Assembly (NCBI GenBank): GCA_902363675.1
Contig: CABJAV010000021.1
Location: 1-49,957 of the forward strand
DNA length: 49,957 nucleotides
Direction of reading: 5' to 3'
DNA from: Lachnospiraceae bacterium
GTDB lineage: Bacteria; Bacillota; Clostridia; Lachnospirales; Lachnospiraceae
The notes beneath the pieces are model-generated. The model was not told the origin of the DNA, did not search any database, and was given only the letters and a program-made list of their open reading frames with translations. Of this stretch, positions 1 through 7,417 are shown in pieces. The position numbers were made by a program, and so were the translations under genes. How positions within the stretch are numbered: position 1 is the first letter of the stretch; the number at the start of each line of letters is the position of its first letter.

Positions 1-180
1 TATGATTAATCAGATTACTACATGCTACGCATTCCCGTAATCTGACTCCACCTCGAAATCCGCTAATTTTCTGCGTTTCAGCAGTAAATTGCTACTTTCT
101 CGGTGTAGTGCGGGTCACTAAGGTATACATCGAATTGCATGCAAGCATGCATCGATGATACCTTTTGACCCTTTAATCAT
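1..180. repeat. Palindrome-rich structured element, class unknown
   Basis: The segment is bounded by an 8-bp inverted repeat, ATGATTAA at 2-9 and TTAATCAT at 173-180. Inside are a 9-bp perfect stem (TCAGATTAC at 10-18 with GTAATCTGA at 35-43) and a long imperfect palindrome at about 112-171 centred on GCATGC-AA-GCATGC, whose outer arms are GGGTCA/TGACCC and AGGTAT/ATACCT. No protein is encoded. It lies downstream of a minus-strand gene terminator. It could be a structured RNA, a small non-autonomous mobile element or the end of an insertion sequence cut by the window edge. I do not recognise the family. Confidence 0.5.
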
Positions 181-190
181 TTTAATGTAA

Positions 191-222
191 TAAAATACTG
201 CTTACCCATTATAGATAAGCAG
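191..222 (-). terminator. Intrinsic terminator after the first surface-protein gene
   Basis: On the minus strand a 7-bp stem (CTGCTTA/TAAGCAG, arms 216-222 and 198-204) is followed by a T-rich run at 191-197. It follows the stop codon at 242 by about 20 bases. Confidence 0.6.
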
Positions 223-241
223 CATTTCTATTATATATACG

Positions 242-898
242 TCATTTATTTTCTGTATCTTTAACAGTAAATGTAACAATATATGTAATTGGATCACTTG
301 CCGTCAGTTTTTCTGGATTCTCGATATCTTTATCTTCTTCACAAACATACTTATACTCCAGATGAATCGTATAATTTCCAGCTGATAATTCTTTTTCAAA
401 CCAAACTCTGGCAATTCCGCTATCCGGAAGACCTACAAATGCTACATCTACAGGATCCGAATCAGTCTTAGTACAAATTGCTGTTGCTTCACCACTAGTT
501 CTATAACCTTCTGGTGTTTTTCCATAATCTTGTACACTTACCGTATATGGTACCTCAATATAAAAACTATCTCCCTCTGCCACTAAGGTTGCTTCTTTTA
601 AGGAAATATTTGTATTATCCGTTTTTGCCAGGCAGATAATTGGAAGTTTTGCGTCTGAAAGTGTAATTTCGTCGCTCTTTTTCACTTCATCAGCTTGTTC
701 TGTGTTTCGCGTATAAATTACATATTTATTCTCAGTTTTTAAACCTGAAAATTCAATAAAGCCAAAATCATCTTGTTCCGTTGCAGCTATAGCATCATCC
801 CAATTTATTGCATTCTCTTCTGTTCCTTCTTCACAACAGATATATTCCTGTCCGTCTTCCGCCTTCACTACAATTGATGTCTGTGTTTTATGATGCAT
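242..898 (-). CDS. C-terminal part of a frameshifted BIG2 surface protein (FN3-like module)
   Basis: The 218-residue product has no signal peptide. It starts inside what looks like a fibronectin-III-like module (GQEY near residue 17, then a W and a GLKTENKYVIYTR strand), followed by a second beta-rich domain. The ATG at 898 has no Shine-Dalgarno sequence. The same frame stays open upstream of it (KTEVKEPE precedes the Met) back into the A6 tract at 919-924 inside the preceding gene. I therefore read it as the C-terminal third of the protein encoded at 910-2748, separated by a one-base deletion in the A tract. Whether a separate polypeptide is made is doubtful. The product would be an extracellular surface protein of unknown ligand. 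Confidence 0.65.
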   Translation of the reverse strand: MHHKTQTSIVVKAEDGQEYICCEEGTEENAINWDDAIAATEQDDFGFIEFSGLKTENKYVIYTRNTEQADEVKKSDEITLSDAKLPIICLAKTDNTNISLKEATLVAEGDSFYIEVPYTVSVQDYGKTPEGYRTSGEATAICTKTDSDPVDVAFVGLPDSGIARVWFEKELSAGNYTIHLEYKYVCEEDKDIENPEKLTASDPITYIVTFTVKDTENK

Positions 899-909
899 TT
901 CAGGTTCTT

Positions 910-2748
910 TTACTTCTGTTTTTTCTTCGTAAATGTAAAATAAACCATACCTGTTATATCTTTTGCCACATCGCCTTCTCCAGCTTGTACACGAATAGTA
1001 ACATTTAATCCTGTTTTTCCATCTATTTCAATGTACTTCTCATCACAACCGCCAAATACATCTGCATAATATTCTTCGCCCGCATATTCGCTTACTTTTT
1101 TGCTTAACTGCTTATATGCATACCATGTATTTTCCTTTCCCTCTGGAAGAATCTCAAATGTTTTCTCAAAAAACTCTTCTTTTACTTTCTCAGCGGCTGC
1201 TGCAGTTTTTTCAAAATCATCTGCTTCAAACCAGAAAGTTCCCTTATATTCCGTATTTCCAGCAATATAAGATAATGTGTATTTTCCCGGATTCAGATCG
1301 GAAGCAAATGTAAGCATATATCTATACCATTTTGTTCCATCATCATCGTCGTCATCTTCATCATCATTATCTTCGTTGTCTGCGATTTCTTCCTCATCAT
1401 CCATATCGTCTAATAAAGCAATTTTCTGAGTCACTCCGTTTTTATCAGTAACAATAATTTTATCTTTATTTGATTCTATAATCTCCGTTGGAATTTCTAC
1501 ATCTATTTTGTTTTTTTCAAATACATGTAATGCATTTAATTCAACCGTTTGGGCTGGATCTGGATCCGGTGTCGGAGCAGGTGTTACACTTCCGCCTGAA
1601 GAAGAACCACCGCCGGATGTGCTTCCACCACCAGTAGATCCGCCATTGTTATCTCCACTTGTATTCGTTGTTGTATCTGTCACCTTTCCGGTATTGTCAA
1701 CTTTTGAAGTGGTGTCTTTTGCAACTTCCTTTGTTCCTGCCGGTGTTGTAACTTTGATCACATCTGTTGTGTCATTCTTTACTGCAACCTGTGCGTTTTC
1801 TCCGGTAGTCTCTACCTTACTTCCCTCAGCGCCCTTGGAGAGGTTCAGTGAAATTTCTGTAGCTGCTTTTACTTCAACAGGTGTGCTGGAAGTAACATCT
1901 GCGCCTTTTGCAGTTTCTTCTACTTTGACTGGAATGGCTGTTGTTGTCTTTCCTTCGACTGCAACTTTTGCCGGAGCACTGACTGCTACTTCTCCGACAG
2001 TTCCATCAACTGCGAGGCTGACATCTACTGCTGCATCAATCTGAATTGCATCAATGGTTCCTGCAGCTTCAATTTTAATTTTGCCACCTTCCTGTGAAAC
2101 GGTCACCTTGGAAAGTGAAGCACCTGCTTCTACGACAATTCTTGCATCGTCTGCAGTTACTGTAATGGTATTTCCTTTTGCTTTCTCTTTCCAGGTGTTT
2201 GGCTTAATTGCCTTGATATTGATTGACTTGAATGTACCGGCATTGACAACATCTGCATTCGGTGCATCCACAGTCAGCTTTACTTTTCCATAATTTCCGG
2301 AAGGAATATTGAATGCTACTTCTTTATCTGTCTTGATGGTCAGATTCTTTACATTCTTATCCTTCAAAGCAGCGGCAAGTGCTTTCTGTGTGGAAACCGT
2401 CTTGCTAACTGCTGCATTCTTAACAGTAACTTTGCAAGTCAGTGTATAATGCTTTTTGCCTTTGGTTACAACCTTACACTTTACATTGGCTGTTCCTGCT
2501 TTTACTGCCTTTACTACTCCCTTTTTTGAAACAGTCGCAACACTCTTCTTGCTGCTGGACCATTTCAATGTTGCATTTTTCCCTGCTTTTTTGACGGTAA
2601 GCGTCTTCTTACTGCCAACCTGCAACGTCATCTTCTTTGCACTGATTGTCGGTGCCTTTGTTGCTGCATATGTTGTAGTCGGCTGATATGTAGTAAGAAT
2701 CATCGCCAGTGCTAAAACAAACGCAAACACTTTTTTCATGTTTTTCAT
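910..2748 (-). CDS. Secreted BIG2-domain surface protein (N-terminal part of split gene)
   Basis: The 612-residue product begins with a signal peptide (about residues 1-29). A BIG2 Ig-like domain follows at about 32-112, with the typical WSSSKKSVATVSKKG signature. Next come a long Thr/Val-rich beta region, a Gly/Ser/Pro linker near residues 375-400, an Asp/Glu-rich stretch near 450-470 that could bind Ca2+, and a last beta domain. No LPXTG anchor or SLH domain is visible. AAGGAGG sits before the ATG, and a TTGACA promoter lies at 2787-2815. The reading frame ends soon after an A6 run at 919-924; one added base would join it to the open frame at 242-898, giving one protein of about 835 residues. 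Adhesion or envelope function is inferred from family only. Confidence 0.85.
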   Translation of the reverse strand: MKNMKKVFAFVLALAMILTTYQPTTTYAATKAPTISAKKMTLQVGSKKTLTVKKAGKNATLKWSSSKKSVATVSKKGVVKAVKAGTANVKCKVVTKGKKHYTLTCKVTVKNAAVSKTVSTQKALAAALKDKNVKNLTIKTDKEVAFNIPSGNYGKVKLTVDAPNADVVNAGTFKSINIKAIKPNTWKEKAKGNTITVTADDARIVVEAGASLSKVTVSQEGGKIKIEAAGTIDAIQIDAAVDVSLAVDGTVGEVAVSAPAKVAVEGKTTTAIPVKVEETAKGADVTSSTPVEVKAATEISLNLSKGAEGSKVETTGENAQVAVKNDTTDVIKVTTPAGTKEVAKDTTSKVDNTGKVTDTTTNTSGDNNGGSTGGGSTSGGGSSSGGSVTPAPTPDPDPAQTVELNALHVFEKNKIDVEIPTEIIESNKDKIIVTDKNGVTQKIALLDDMDDEEEIADNEDNDDEDDDDDDGTKWYRYMLTFASDLNPGKYTLSYIAGNTEYKGTFWFEADDFEKTAAAAEKVKEEFFEKTFEILPEGKENTWYAYKQLSKKVSEYAGEEYYADVFGGCDEKYIEIDGKTGLNVTIRVQAGEGDVAKDITGMVYFTFTKKKQK

Positions 2749-2786
2749 ATATATCCTCCTTTATAAATATGATACTTTTGTACTAT

Positions 2787-2815
2787 ATTTTATACTCATT
2801 TTTATAACATGTCAA
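2787..2815 (-). promoter_or_regulatory. Sigma-A type promoter of the BIG2 gene at 910-2748
   Basis: TTGACA (2810-2815), 17-base spacer, TAAAAT (2787-2792). Just downstream is the sequence TAGTACAAAAGTATC (2771-2785), which recurs with few changes before the genes starting at 5134, 7225 and 14806. Confidence 0.65.
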
Positions 2816-2841
2816 TAATGATAAACACTTGAGATTGATAG

Positions 2842-2873
2842 ACAAAAATGGTGGCCGATTTCCCGACCACCAC
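2842..2873 (-). terminator. Intrinsic terminator of the split gene 2897-3959
   Basis: Minus-strand hairpin TGGTGGTCGGG/CGGCCACCA followed by TTTTTGTC. It isolates the transcription unit from the next BIG2 promoter. Confidence 0.8.
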
Positions 2874-2896
2874 AATTCTATAAATTTTTAATTTTC

Positions 2897-3496
2897 TTAT
2901 AATTCATCTTTTAGCGTATATATATATACGCTCACATCTGTATTAATTCCCATCACATCTATATCATATCCTTTATACTTAATATCAAAATATATGGTTC
3001 CTTCATTTATTTTTCTTTTTTTCAATGGCTGATATGTAAAAGAAATTTTCTTTTTTTCTTCTGGATGCAACAATACTTCTTCCTCACCTATAATTCTTGG
3101 TCCAAAGCTAATGTTCGCAATTGCATCTTCATACTTATCATATGCGCTGCCATACACATCTAAATCTGAAAAATCTATCTTTATATCATTTGATGAATTA
3201 TTTTTAAAAGTCATTGTAATAATATGTTTTTGTTTATTATTCTTATAATTACTCATTTCTAAATCCGGCGAAATCACTTCAACCGGTATTTTTATTTTTT
3301 GCCCTTTATATACAGCCTTAATATATGTTTTTCCTTCTTTTTTCGGTACTATCTCACCACTCTTTTTTATTTTTAATATTTTTTTATTTGAACAGGTCCA
3401 TTTTATTTTTCTCCAATTATATTCAACTCTTTCTCCACCCTGATATAACTCAGGAACAGAAAAATCTATAATATCGGATTCTGATAAACTCAACAT
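2897..3496 (-). CDS. C-terminal part of a frameshifted BIG2-like secreted protein
   Basis: The 199-residue reading frame holds a BIG2-like domain (WTCSNKKILKIKKSGEIVPK near residue 33) and a C-terminal beta domain. Its ATG has no good ribosome binding site. The frame is open without stop for another 55 or more codons upstream (KCHPVKDPFWDTEDLDG and onward) into the gene ending at 3663, which it meets at the A6 tract at 3678-3683. Removing one A would fuse the two into one secreted protein of about 350 residues. As it stands this part would be made only by frameshifting or internal initiation. Confidence 0.7.
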   Translation of the reverse strand: MLSLSESDIIDFSVPELYQGGERVEYNWRKIKWTCSNKKILKIKKSGEIVPKKEGKTYIKAVYKGQKIKIPVEVISPDLEMSNYKNNKQKHIITMTFKNNSSNDIKIDFSDLDVYGSAYDKYEDAIANISFGPRIIGEEEVLLHPEEKKKISFTYQPLKKRKINEGTIYFDIKYKGYDIDVMGINTDVSVYIYTLKDEL

Positions 3497-3662
3497 TCCC
3501 GTATTTATGAAAACAATCTTTTTTTCCTTAACCTGGATTGCACCAGTACGTTCTTTTTCCTCCTGAAGTCTTATGGCATCTCCTCTGACCTTCTCATCCG
3601 TAGGTATATCCGATCCATCCAGATCTTCTGTATCCCAGAACGGATCTTTTACCGGATGACAC

Positions 3663-3959
3663 TTATTCGTATGAACCTTTTTTGCCTTCCCCTGTCACCT
3701 GAATTTTTGTATTCTTTTTTACTTCCCGTAAAATCTCCATTTGTCCAGCAGTATCATAAAGATTCTTATAAATAATTGCTTTTTCTGACTTTACACACAT
3801 TGTAATCGGTGTATCGTAGGTTTTTACCCCTGTATAATATATATATTCCTCTTCATCATCTGTATCTGATACTACCCTTCCGGCTACTGGCACCGGTGCA
3901 ATCGGAATAGCAGTCATTATAATAACCAAAGCCAGAAATATTGATATAATTTTTTTCAT
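3663..3959 (-). CDS. N-terminal part of the same split secreted protein
   Basis: The 98-residue product has a signal peptide (about residues 1-27) and a region resembling a bacterial SH3-like fold (AIIYKNLYD...KKNTKIQVTGEG). It ends abruptly just after a run of six A residues at 3678-3683, and the downstream frame (to 2897) continues the protein. The ribosome binding site AAAAGGGG sits directly after the terminator hairpin of the upstream gene, so expression may depend on readthrough. No promoter of its own was seen. Function unknown; extracellular location is supported by the signal peptide. Confidence 0.7.
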   Translation of the reverse strand: MKKIISIFLALVIIMTAIPIAPVPVAGRVVSDTDDEEEYIYYTGVKTYDTPITMCVKSEKAIIYKNLYDTAGQMEILREVKKNTKIQVTGEGKKGSYE

Positions 3960-3977
3960 TGATCATTTCCCCTTTTG

Positions 3978-4008
3978 AAAAATCCCCACCCTTTCAAGGG
4001 CAGGGATT
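3978..4008 (-). terminator. Terminator or attenuator between two BIG2-region genes
   Basis: Minus-strand hairpin ATCCC..CCCTT/AGGG..GGGGAT followed by TTTTTC. It lies between the stop at 4043 and the ribosome binding site of the gene starting at 3959. Confidence 0.75.
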
Positions 4009-4042
4009 ACATTTATTTTGCTGTTAAACTCTCCGTTCTCAT

Positions 4043-5134
4043 TTATTCAAAGAAATCTGGATTCACAACCTTCAATTTCATGGTTACCTTTGCGCCGTTT
4101 ACCTCAACGGTGATAGAAACTGTGCCTTTCTTTAATCCTTTCACAACGACTGTATTTGCTCCATCTTTGTCCTTCTTATATTTCACAGTTGCAATCTTCG
4201 GATCCGAGCAGGTCACTTTCACCGTTCCGTTATACTGATAAGGTACCACATCAAACCAGTAAGTTGTTTTTTCACCCACACTAATATACTCAGTACCATC
4301 ATCATCATCTAACATTCCCCAGCCTTCAAAGGCAACATCCGTTGCTTCCGTGCTGTCCACAAGTCTTGCCTCAAAAGATCCAACATAATAGAATTTATCT
4401 GTTTTCAGATTTTTAGCGTAAAATGCGAAATACAGGGTTCCACGTTTTTTTACAGTATAAGTATTCTTTTTTGAATTATATGTCAGATATTCGTTATCAT
4501 CTTCATAATTCGTATCATCGGTTATTTCCCCATTTAATTTTTTTAATGTTTCCTGTGCATCAACCGGTTCTGTATTATAAACAAGTCTCCAATATCCTAC
4601 CGTTGTTTCCAGAGGGATATCCGGATACATCTGTGCCTCTTCCTCTGTCAACCATGCATCATCTGGTGATGACAATTGATACGTTTTTCCTACCACCCAT
4701 GTAACTTTTTCATGTAAAATTTTTGTACTGACAAGTGTATATTGAATCGTTCCGACTGTTCTTGTCTTTTTCTTGTATGTTTCTTTTACTTTGACCTTAG
4801 CATACTGATTGTCTTTTCCCTTAACATATGTTATCTTTCCACTTTTTGTAACTTTGATTTTTTTGGTATTGCAAGAATAAAATGTGTATTTTGCCTTTTT
4901 ATTTCTATTAACAATTGCATCCTTTACCGAAATCTGATAAGGCTTCTTTTCATAATATCCTTCCTGCGTGGATAACGCCAAATCCCCATACGCATACATG
5001 TATGCGATTGTTGCTTTCTTTTCTTTTTTTGCTGCCTGCGCATTTACTGGTGTTACAACGATGCCTGTTACAATCATTGCAAATGCAAGTAACAACGCAA
5101 GCATATTTTTGCCCTTTTTTGATTTCATTTTCAT
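4043..5134 (-). CDS. Secreted BIG2-domain protein
   Basis: The 363-residue product has a Lys-rich start and a signal peptide ending near AQA (about residues 1-34). An N-terminal Ig-like domain with the pattern FYSCNTKKIKVTKSGKITYVK lies near residues 83-103, and a clearer BIG2 domain lies at about 280-360 (DPKIATVKY, KGLKKGTVSI). The ATG is preceded by AAAGGAGG. It shares an almost identical promoter with the BIG2 gene at 910-2748, so the two are probably co-regulated. No wall-anchoring motif is visible. It is likely an exported envelope protein; ligand unknown. Confidence 0.8.
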   Translation of the reverse strand: MKMKSKKGKNMLALLLAFAMIVTGIVVTPVNAQAAKKEKKATIAYMYAYGDLALSTQEGYYEKKPYQISVKDAIVNRNKKAKYTFYSCNTKKIKVTKSGKITYVKGKDNQYAKVKVKETYKKKTRTVGTIQYTLVSTKILHEKVTWVVGKTYQLSSPDDAWLTEEEAQMYPDIPLETTVGYWRLVYNTEPVDAQETLKKLNGEITDDTNYEDDNEYLTYNSKKNTYTVKKRGTLYFAFYAKNLKTDKFYYVGSFEARLVDSTEATDVAFEGWGMLDDDDGTEYISVGEKTTYWFDVVPYQYNGTVKVTCSDPKIATVKYKKDKDGANTVVVKGLKKGTVSITVEVNGAKVTMKLKVVNPDFFE

Positions 5135-5171
5135 ATATATCCTCCTTTTGAATATAATACTTTTGCACTAC

Positions 5172-5200
5172 ATTTTATACTTGTTTTTATAATATGTCAA
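5172..5200 (-). promoter_or_regulatory. Promoter of the BIG2 gene at 4043-5134
   Basis: TTGACA (5195-5200), 17-base spacer, TAAAAT (5172-5177), followed by TAGTGCAAAAGTAT at 5157-5170. Layout and sequence closely match the promoter at 2787-2815. Confidence 0.65.
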
Positions 5201-5277
5201 TAACAGCAAACAATGGGTATTTATGATATATCTTACATTTCAAATCTATATTAAAATAAAGTAAAGGAGGGGTACAT

Positions 5278-5448
5278 ATGTTTAAGCTAAAAGCCGACTA
5301 TACAGAGTATGAGAATAAATCACTTCGTCTTCCCAAAGATTTAATTGATCAGGTACAGAATCTTGCCAACGAGAATAATATGTCTTTTAACAAAGTTGTC
5401 ATTCAGTGCATTGAATATGCATTAGGCGATATGGAATCTTCTGACTAA
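5278..5448 (+). CDS. Small ribbon-helix-helix protein (56 aa)
   Basis: ATG at 5278 is preceded by AAAGGAGGGG. The product has the ribbon-helix-helix pattern: a short strand NKSLRLPKDLIDQV (residues 14-27), a helix, NNMSFNKVVIQ, and a second helix IEYALGDM. This resembles the short YlcI/YnfO or Arc/MetJ-like DNA-binding proteins, which act as dimeric repressors. It is a single gene on the opposite strand within the BIG2 cluster, followed by its own terminator, and makes a candidate local regulator. That role is inference; DNA targets are unknown. Confidence 0.75.
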   Translation: MFKLKADYTEYENKSLRLPKDLIDQVQNLANENNMSFNKVVIQCIEYALGDMESSD

Positions 5449-5462
5449 TTTCCATATAAAAT

Positions 5463-5504
5463 AAGCGATGTACGTTTTATCCAACATGCATCGCTTTCTT
5501 TATC
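5463..5504. terminator. Bidirectional terminator
   Basis: AAGCGATG (5463-5470) pairs with CATCGCTT (5489-5496), with T-rich sequence on the plus side and an A-rich flank that serves the minus strand. It separates the ribbon-helix-helix gene from the convergent deacetylase gene. Confidence 0.7.
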
Positions 5505-5509
5505 ATTTC

Positions 5510-6307
5510 TCACTTTTCATCCGCCATCTGTTTTCCGGTCGCATCCATATGATAATTTTCCCTCATAATCAACTCCGAAATCGGTACAATCGTATACCCC
5601 TGGTCTTCAAGATTCGTCAGCATGGTATCCAACGCATCCGCCGTGTATTTTGCTCCATTATGGCAGAGAATGATAGCTCCCGGTCCAAGTGCCTTGTGGT
5701 TACATACGGTGTCAATGATCGAATCCACACCGTAATCTTTCCAGTCCAGACTGTCGACGGACCATTGGATTGGATAATAATTGAGTGCATATGCCGTCTT
5801 AACCACATCATTGTCATATGCGCCATATGGTGGCCGGAAGAGAAACATCTCATATCCGGTAAGTTCCTTCACTTTGTCATGCACACTCTTTAGCTCACTT
5901 TCTTTTTCCGACTGGGAAATGGTTGTCATATCATAGTGATGCTCACTGTGATTGCCCAGATCATGCCCGCGCTTTACCAGTTCTTTCACACAATCCGGAT
6001 TGTCCGTAACCCATCCGCCCGTCATAAAAAATGTCACCTTTACCTTATGTTTATCAAGTGTATCCATAATGCGCGGAAAATCCTCCGCTCCCCAGGCGGC
6101 ATCAAAGCTGAGCGCCACTTTCTTTTCCGTTGTGTCCACACAATAGATTGGCAATTCCCGGTCACCTACTTTTGCGCTTGTAACCACGGTCTTTGTCGCC
6201 TTATACGAAATTACCATTAGACAGACAAAAAGAGCCACGGCAAGGATTCCATACCCGGTTCGTTGCCCTGACTCTTCTTTTTGTTTTTTATGTATTGTTT
6301 TTGACAT
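5510..6307 (-). CDS. Polysaccharide deacetylase, PdaB-like
   Basis: The 265-residue product has a cytoplasmic N-terminus, one membrane segment (about residues 20-40) and an extracellular NodB-type carbohydrate esterase 4 domain. Visible motifs are SFDAAWG (variant motif 1 as in PdaB), NHSEHH (metal-binding HxxxH), RPPYG, a WSVDSLDW strand and ILCHNG. The SFDAAWG form is typical of the sporulation PdaB branch, so a role in spore cortex or peptidoglycan deacetylation is likely, though not shown. Its GGAG ribosome binding site and start codon are embedded in or touch a strong hairpin (6308-6341). It follows the BIG2 gene at 6374 by 66 bases. Confidence 0.85.
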   Translation of the reverse strand: MSKTIHKKQKEESGQRTGYGILAVALFVCLMVISYKATKTVVTSAKVGDRELPIYCVDTTEKKVALSFDAAWGAEDFPRIMDTLDKHKVKVTFFMTGGWVTDNPDCVKELVKRGHDLGNHSEHHYDMTTISQSEKESELKSVHDKVKELTGYEMFLFRPPYGAYDNDVVKTAYALNYYPIQWSVDSLDWKDYGVDSIIDTVCNHKALGPGAIILCHNGAKYTADALDTMLTNLEDQGYTIVPISELIMRENYHMDATGKQMADEK

Positions 6308-6341
6308 ATATACTCCACAAAACTTTCTTTGTAGAGTATAT
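6308..6341 (-). promoter_or_regulatory. Hairpin covering the ribosome binding site of the deacetylase gene
   Basis: On the minus strand, ATATACTCTACAAA (6328-6341) pairs over 14 bp, with one G-U pair, with TTTGTGGAGTATAT (6308-6321), leaving a 6-base loop. The 3' arm contains the GGAG ribosome binding site and ends at the ATG (6305-6307). There is no T-run, so it is not a normal terminator. A translational control element (thermometer-like or protein-bound) is the simplest reading. Confidence 0.6.
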
Positions 6342-6373
6342 TCTGTCTTTCCTGATTTTAAAACTATTTTTGA

Positions 6374-7225
6374 TTATTCAATTGTAATTGTAGTCTCTCC
6401 ATCCGGAATACCTTCTGAGGTAACTAATACGGTATGCTGGCCTGGTGTAAGATTTTTAGCATCGATATCAACAATAAACCAGCCATCACCATTCATTCCT
6501 GTAGAATCCAGAGGTTTAACCTCTACACCATCAATTTTAACAACATACGCATTTCCATCCAGTTTTGGTGTACAGAACAGGCTGAGAATTCCATCACTTA
6601 CCATATATACATCGTCTCCGTCTCTGTCAATAAACATTCCATTTGTTTTTACACCTTCAAATTTAAATGTCTTTGTAACTGTTTTATATCCTTTCTTCTG
6701 GATTGCAAATGTATGCTTTCCTTCTGTAAGTTTCTTGGAGAATGTAATTACTGCATAAACATCTCCATCCTCAGTATTTGTCCAACTTGTGTAACTCTTT
6801 TTACCAAGTTTCTTTCCATCCAGAACATAAGTAGCTCCCTTAATTGCTTTTCCCGGATAGGTAATAGCATCTCCGCCTGTCGGCACATAAATATCCTTTG
6901 CAGTAAATCCGAAAGACTTTGCAGCTTTTACTGTAACTTTGCACTTATATGCTGTCTTTGTTTTATTATCTTTTGCAGTAATTGTACAAGTACCTTTCTT
7001 CACACCTGTTACAAGACCAGTTTTACTTACCTTGGCAACTTTCTTATTGGATGAGCCCCATGTAACAGACTTTACCTTTGCTTTCAGCTGAACGGTTTCT
7101 CCAGCATAAATAGAAGCTGTCGCTTTGTTGAGTTTACCTGCTGCCTGTGCCGGTGTCACCATAACACATGTCAAAACCATTGCAAATGCAAGCACCATGG
7201 TAACTACTTTTTTAAAGTTGTTCAT
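6374..7225 (-). CDS. Secreted BIG2-domain protein
   Basis: The 283-residue product has a signal peptide ending near AQA (about residues 1-28). A compact BIG2 domain follows at about 30-100 (VTWGSSNKKVAKVSKTGLVTGV), then two beta-sandwich-like modules with phrases such as LTEGKHTFAIQKKGY and LTPGQHTVLVTSEG that suggest repeated Ig-like folds. GAGGAACAG precedes the ATG. The upstream region carries a diverged form of the TAGTACAAAAGTATC motif at 7261-7274. It is exported; no anchor is visible and the ligand is unknown. It could be co-transcribed with the deacetylase downstream. Confidence 0.8.
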   Translation of the reverse strand: MNNFKKVVTMVLAFAMVLTCVMVTPAQAAGKLNKATASIYAGETVQLKAKVKSVTWGSSNKKVAKVSKTGLVTGVKKGTCTITAKDNKTKTAYKCKVTVKAAKSFGFTAKDIYVPTGGDAITYPGKAIKGATYVLDGKKLGKKSYTSWTNTEDGDVYAVITFSKKLTEGKHTFAIQKKGYKTVTKTFKFEGVKTNGMFIDRDGDDVYMVSDGILSLFCTPKLDGNAYVVKIDGVEVKPLDSTGMNGDGWFIVDIDAKNLTPGQHTVLVTSEGIPDGETTITIE

Positions 7226-7351
7226 AATCTGTTCCTCCTTGAAATATTTAATATTTTATAGGACTATCGTACTACTTTTTATATTATAGTGCAAGTATAT
7301 ATGTATTATCTTTATAATATATATTAAACATATGCATTCTCAAACAGAACA

Positions 7352-7388
7352 GATAAAAATAATGGGATGTGACAAATCACATCCCATT
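7352..7388 (-). terminator. Intrinsic terminator of the pepF-luxS-mtnN operon
   Basis: Perfect 12-bp minus-strand stem AATGGGATGTGA/TCACATCCCATT with a TTTG loop, followed by ATTTTT. Confidence 0.9.
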
Positions 7389-7417
7389 ACGCAGCTATAA
7401 ACTTACAGCAATTCGCT

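Noticed and set aside
1..180. Retron msr-msd region
   Set aside because: Terminal inverted repeats and a long stem are suggestive, but no reverse transcriptase gene lies on the side inside the window, and the order of stems does not fit for a gene on the other side.
919..924. Programmed -1 ribosomal frameshifting at the A6 tract
   Set aside because: The in-frame reading AAG AAA AAA CAG is not a proper X XXY YYZ heptamer, and no downstream pseudoknot or stem was recognised. Transcriptional slippage or mutation fits better.
1508..2686. Long plus-strand frames opposite the BIG2 gene (up to 178 codons)
   Set aside because: They are antisense to a well-supported secreted protein, Val/Thr/Pro/Phe-rich as expected from complementing a Lys/Thr/Val-rich gene, and lack ribosome binding sites.
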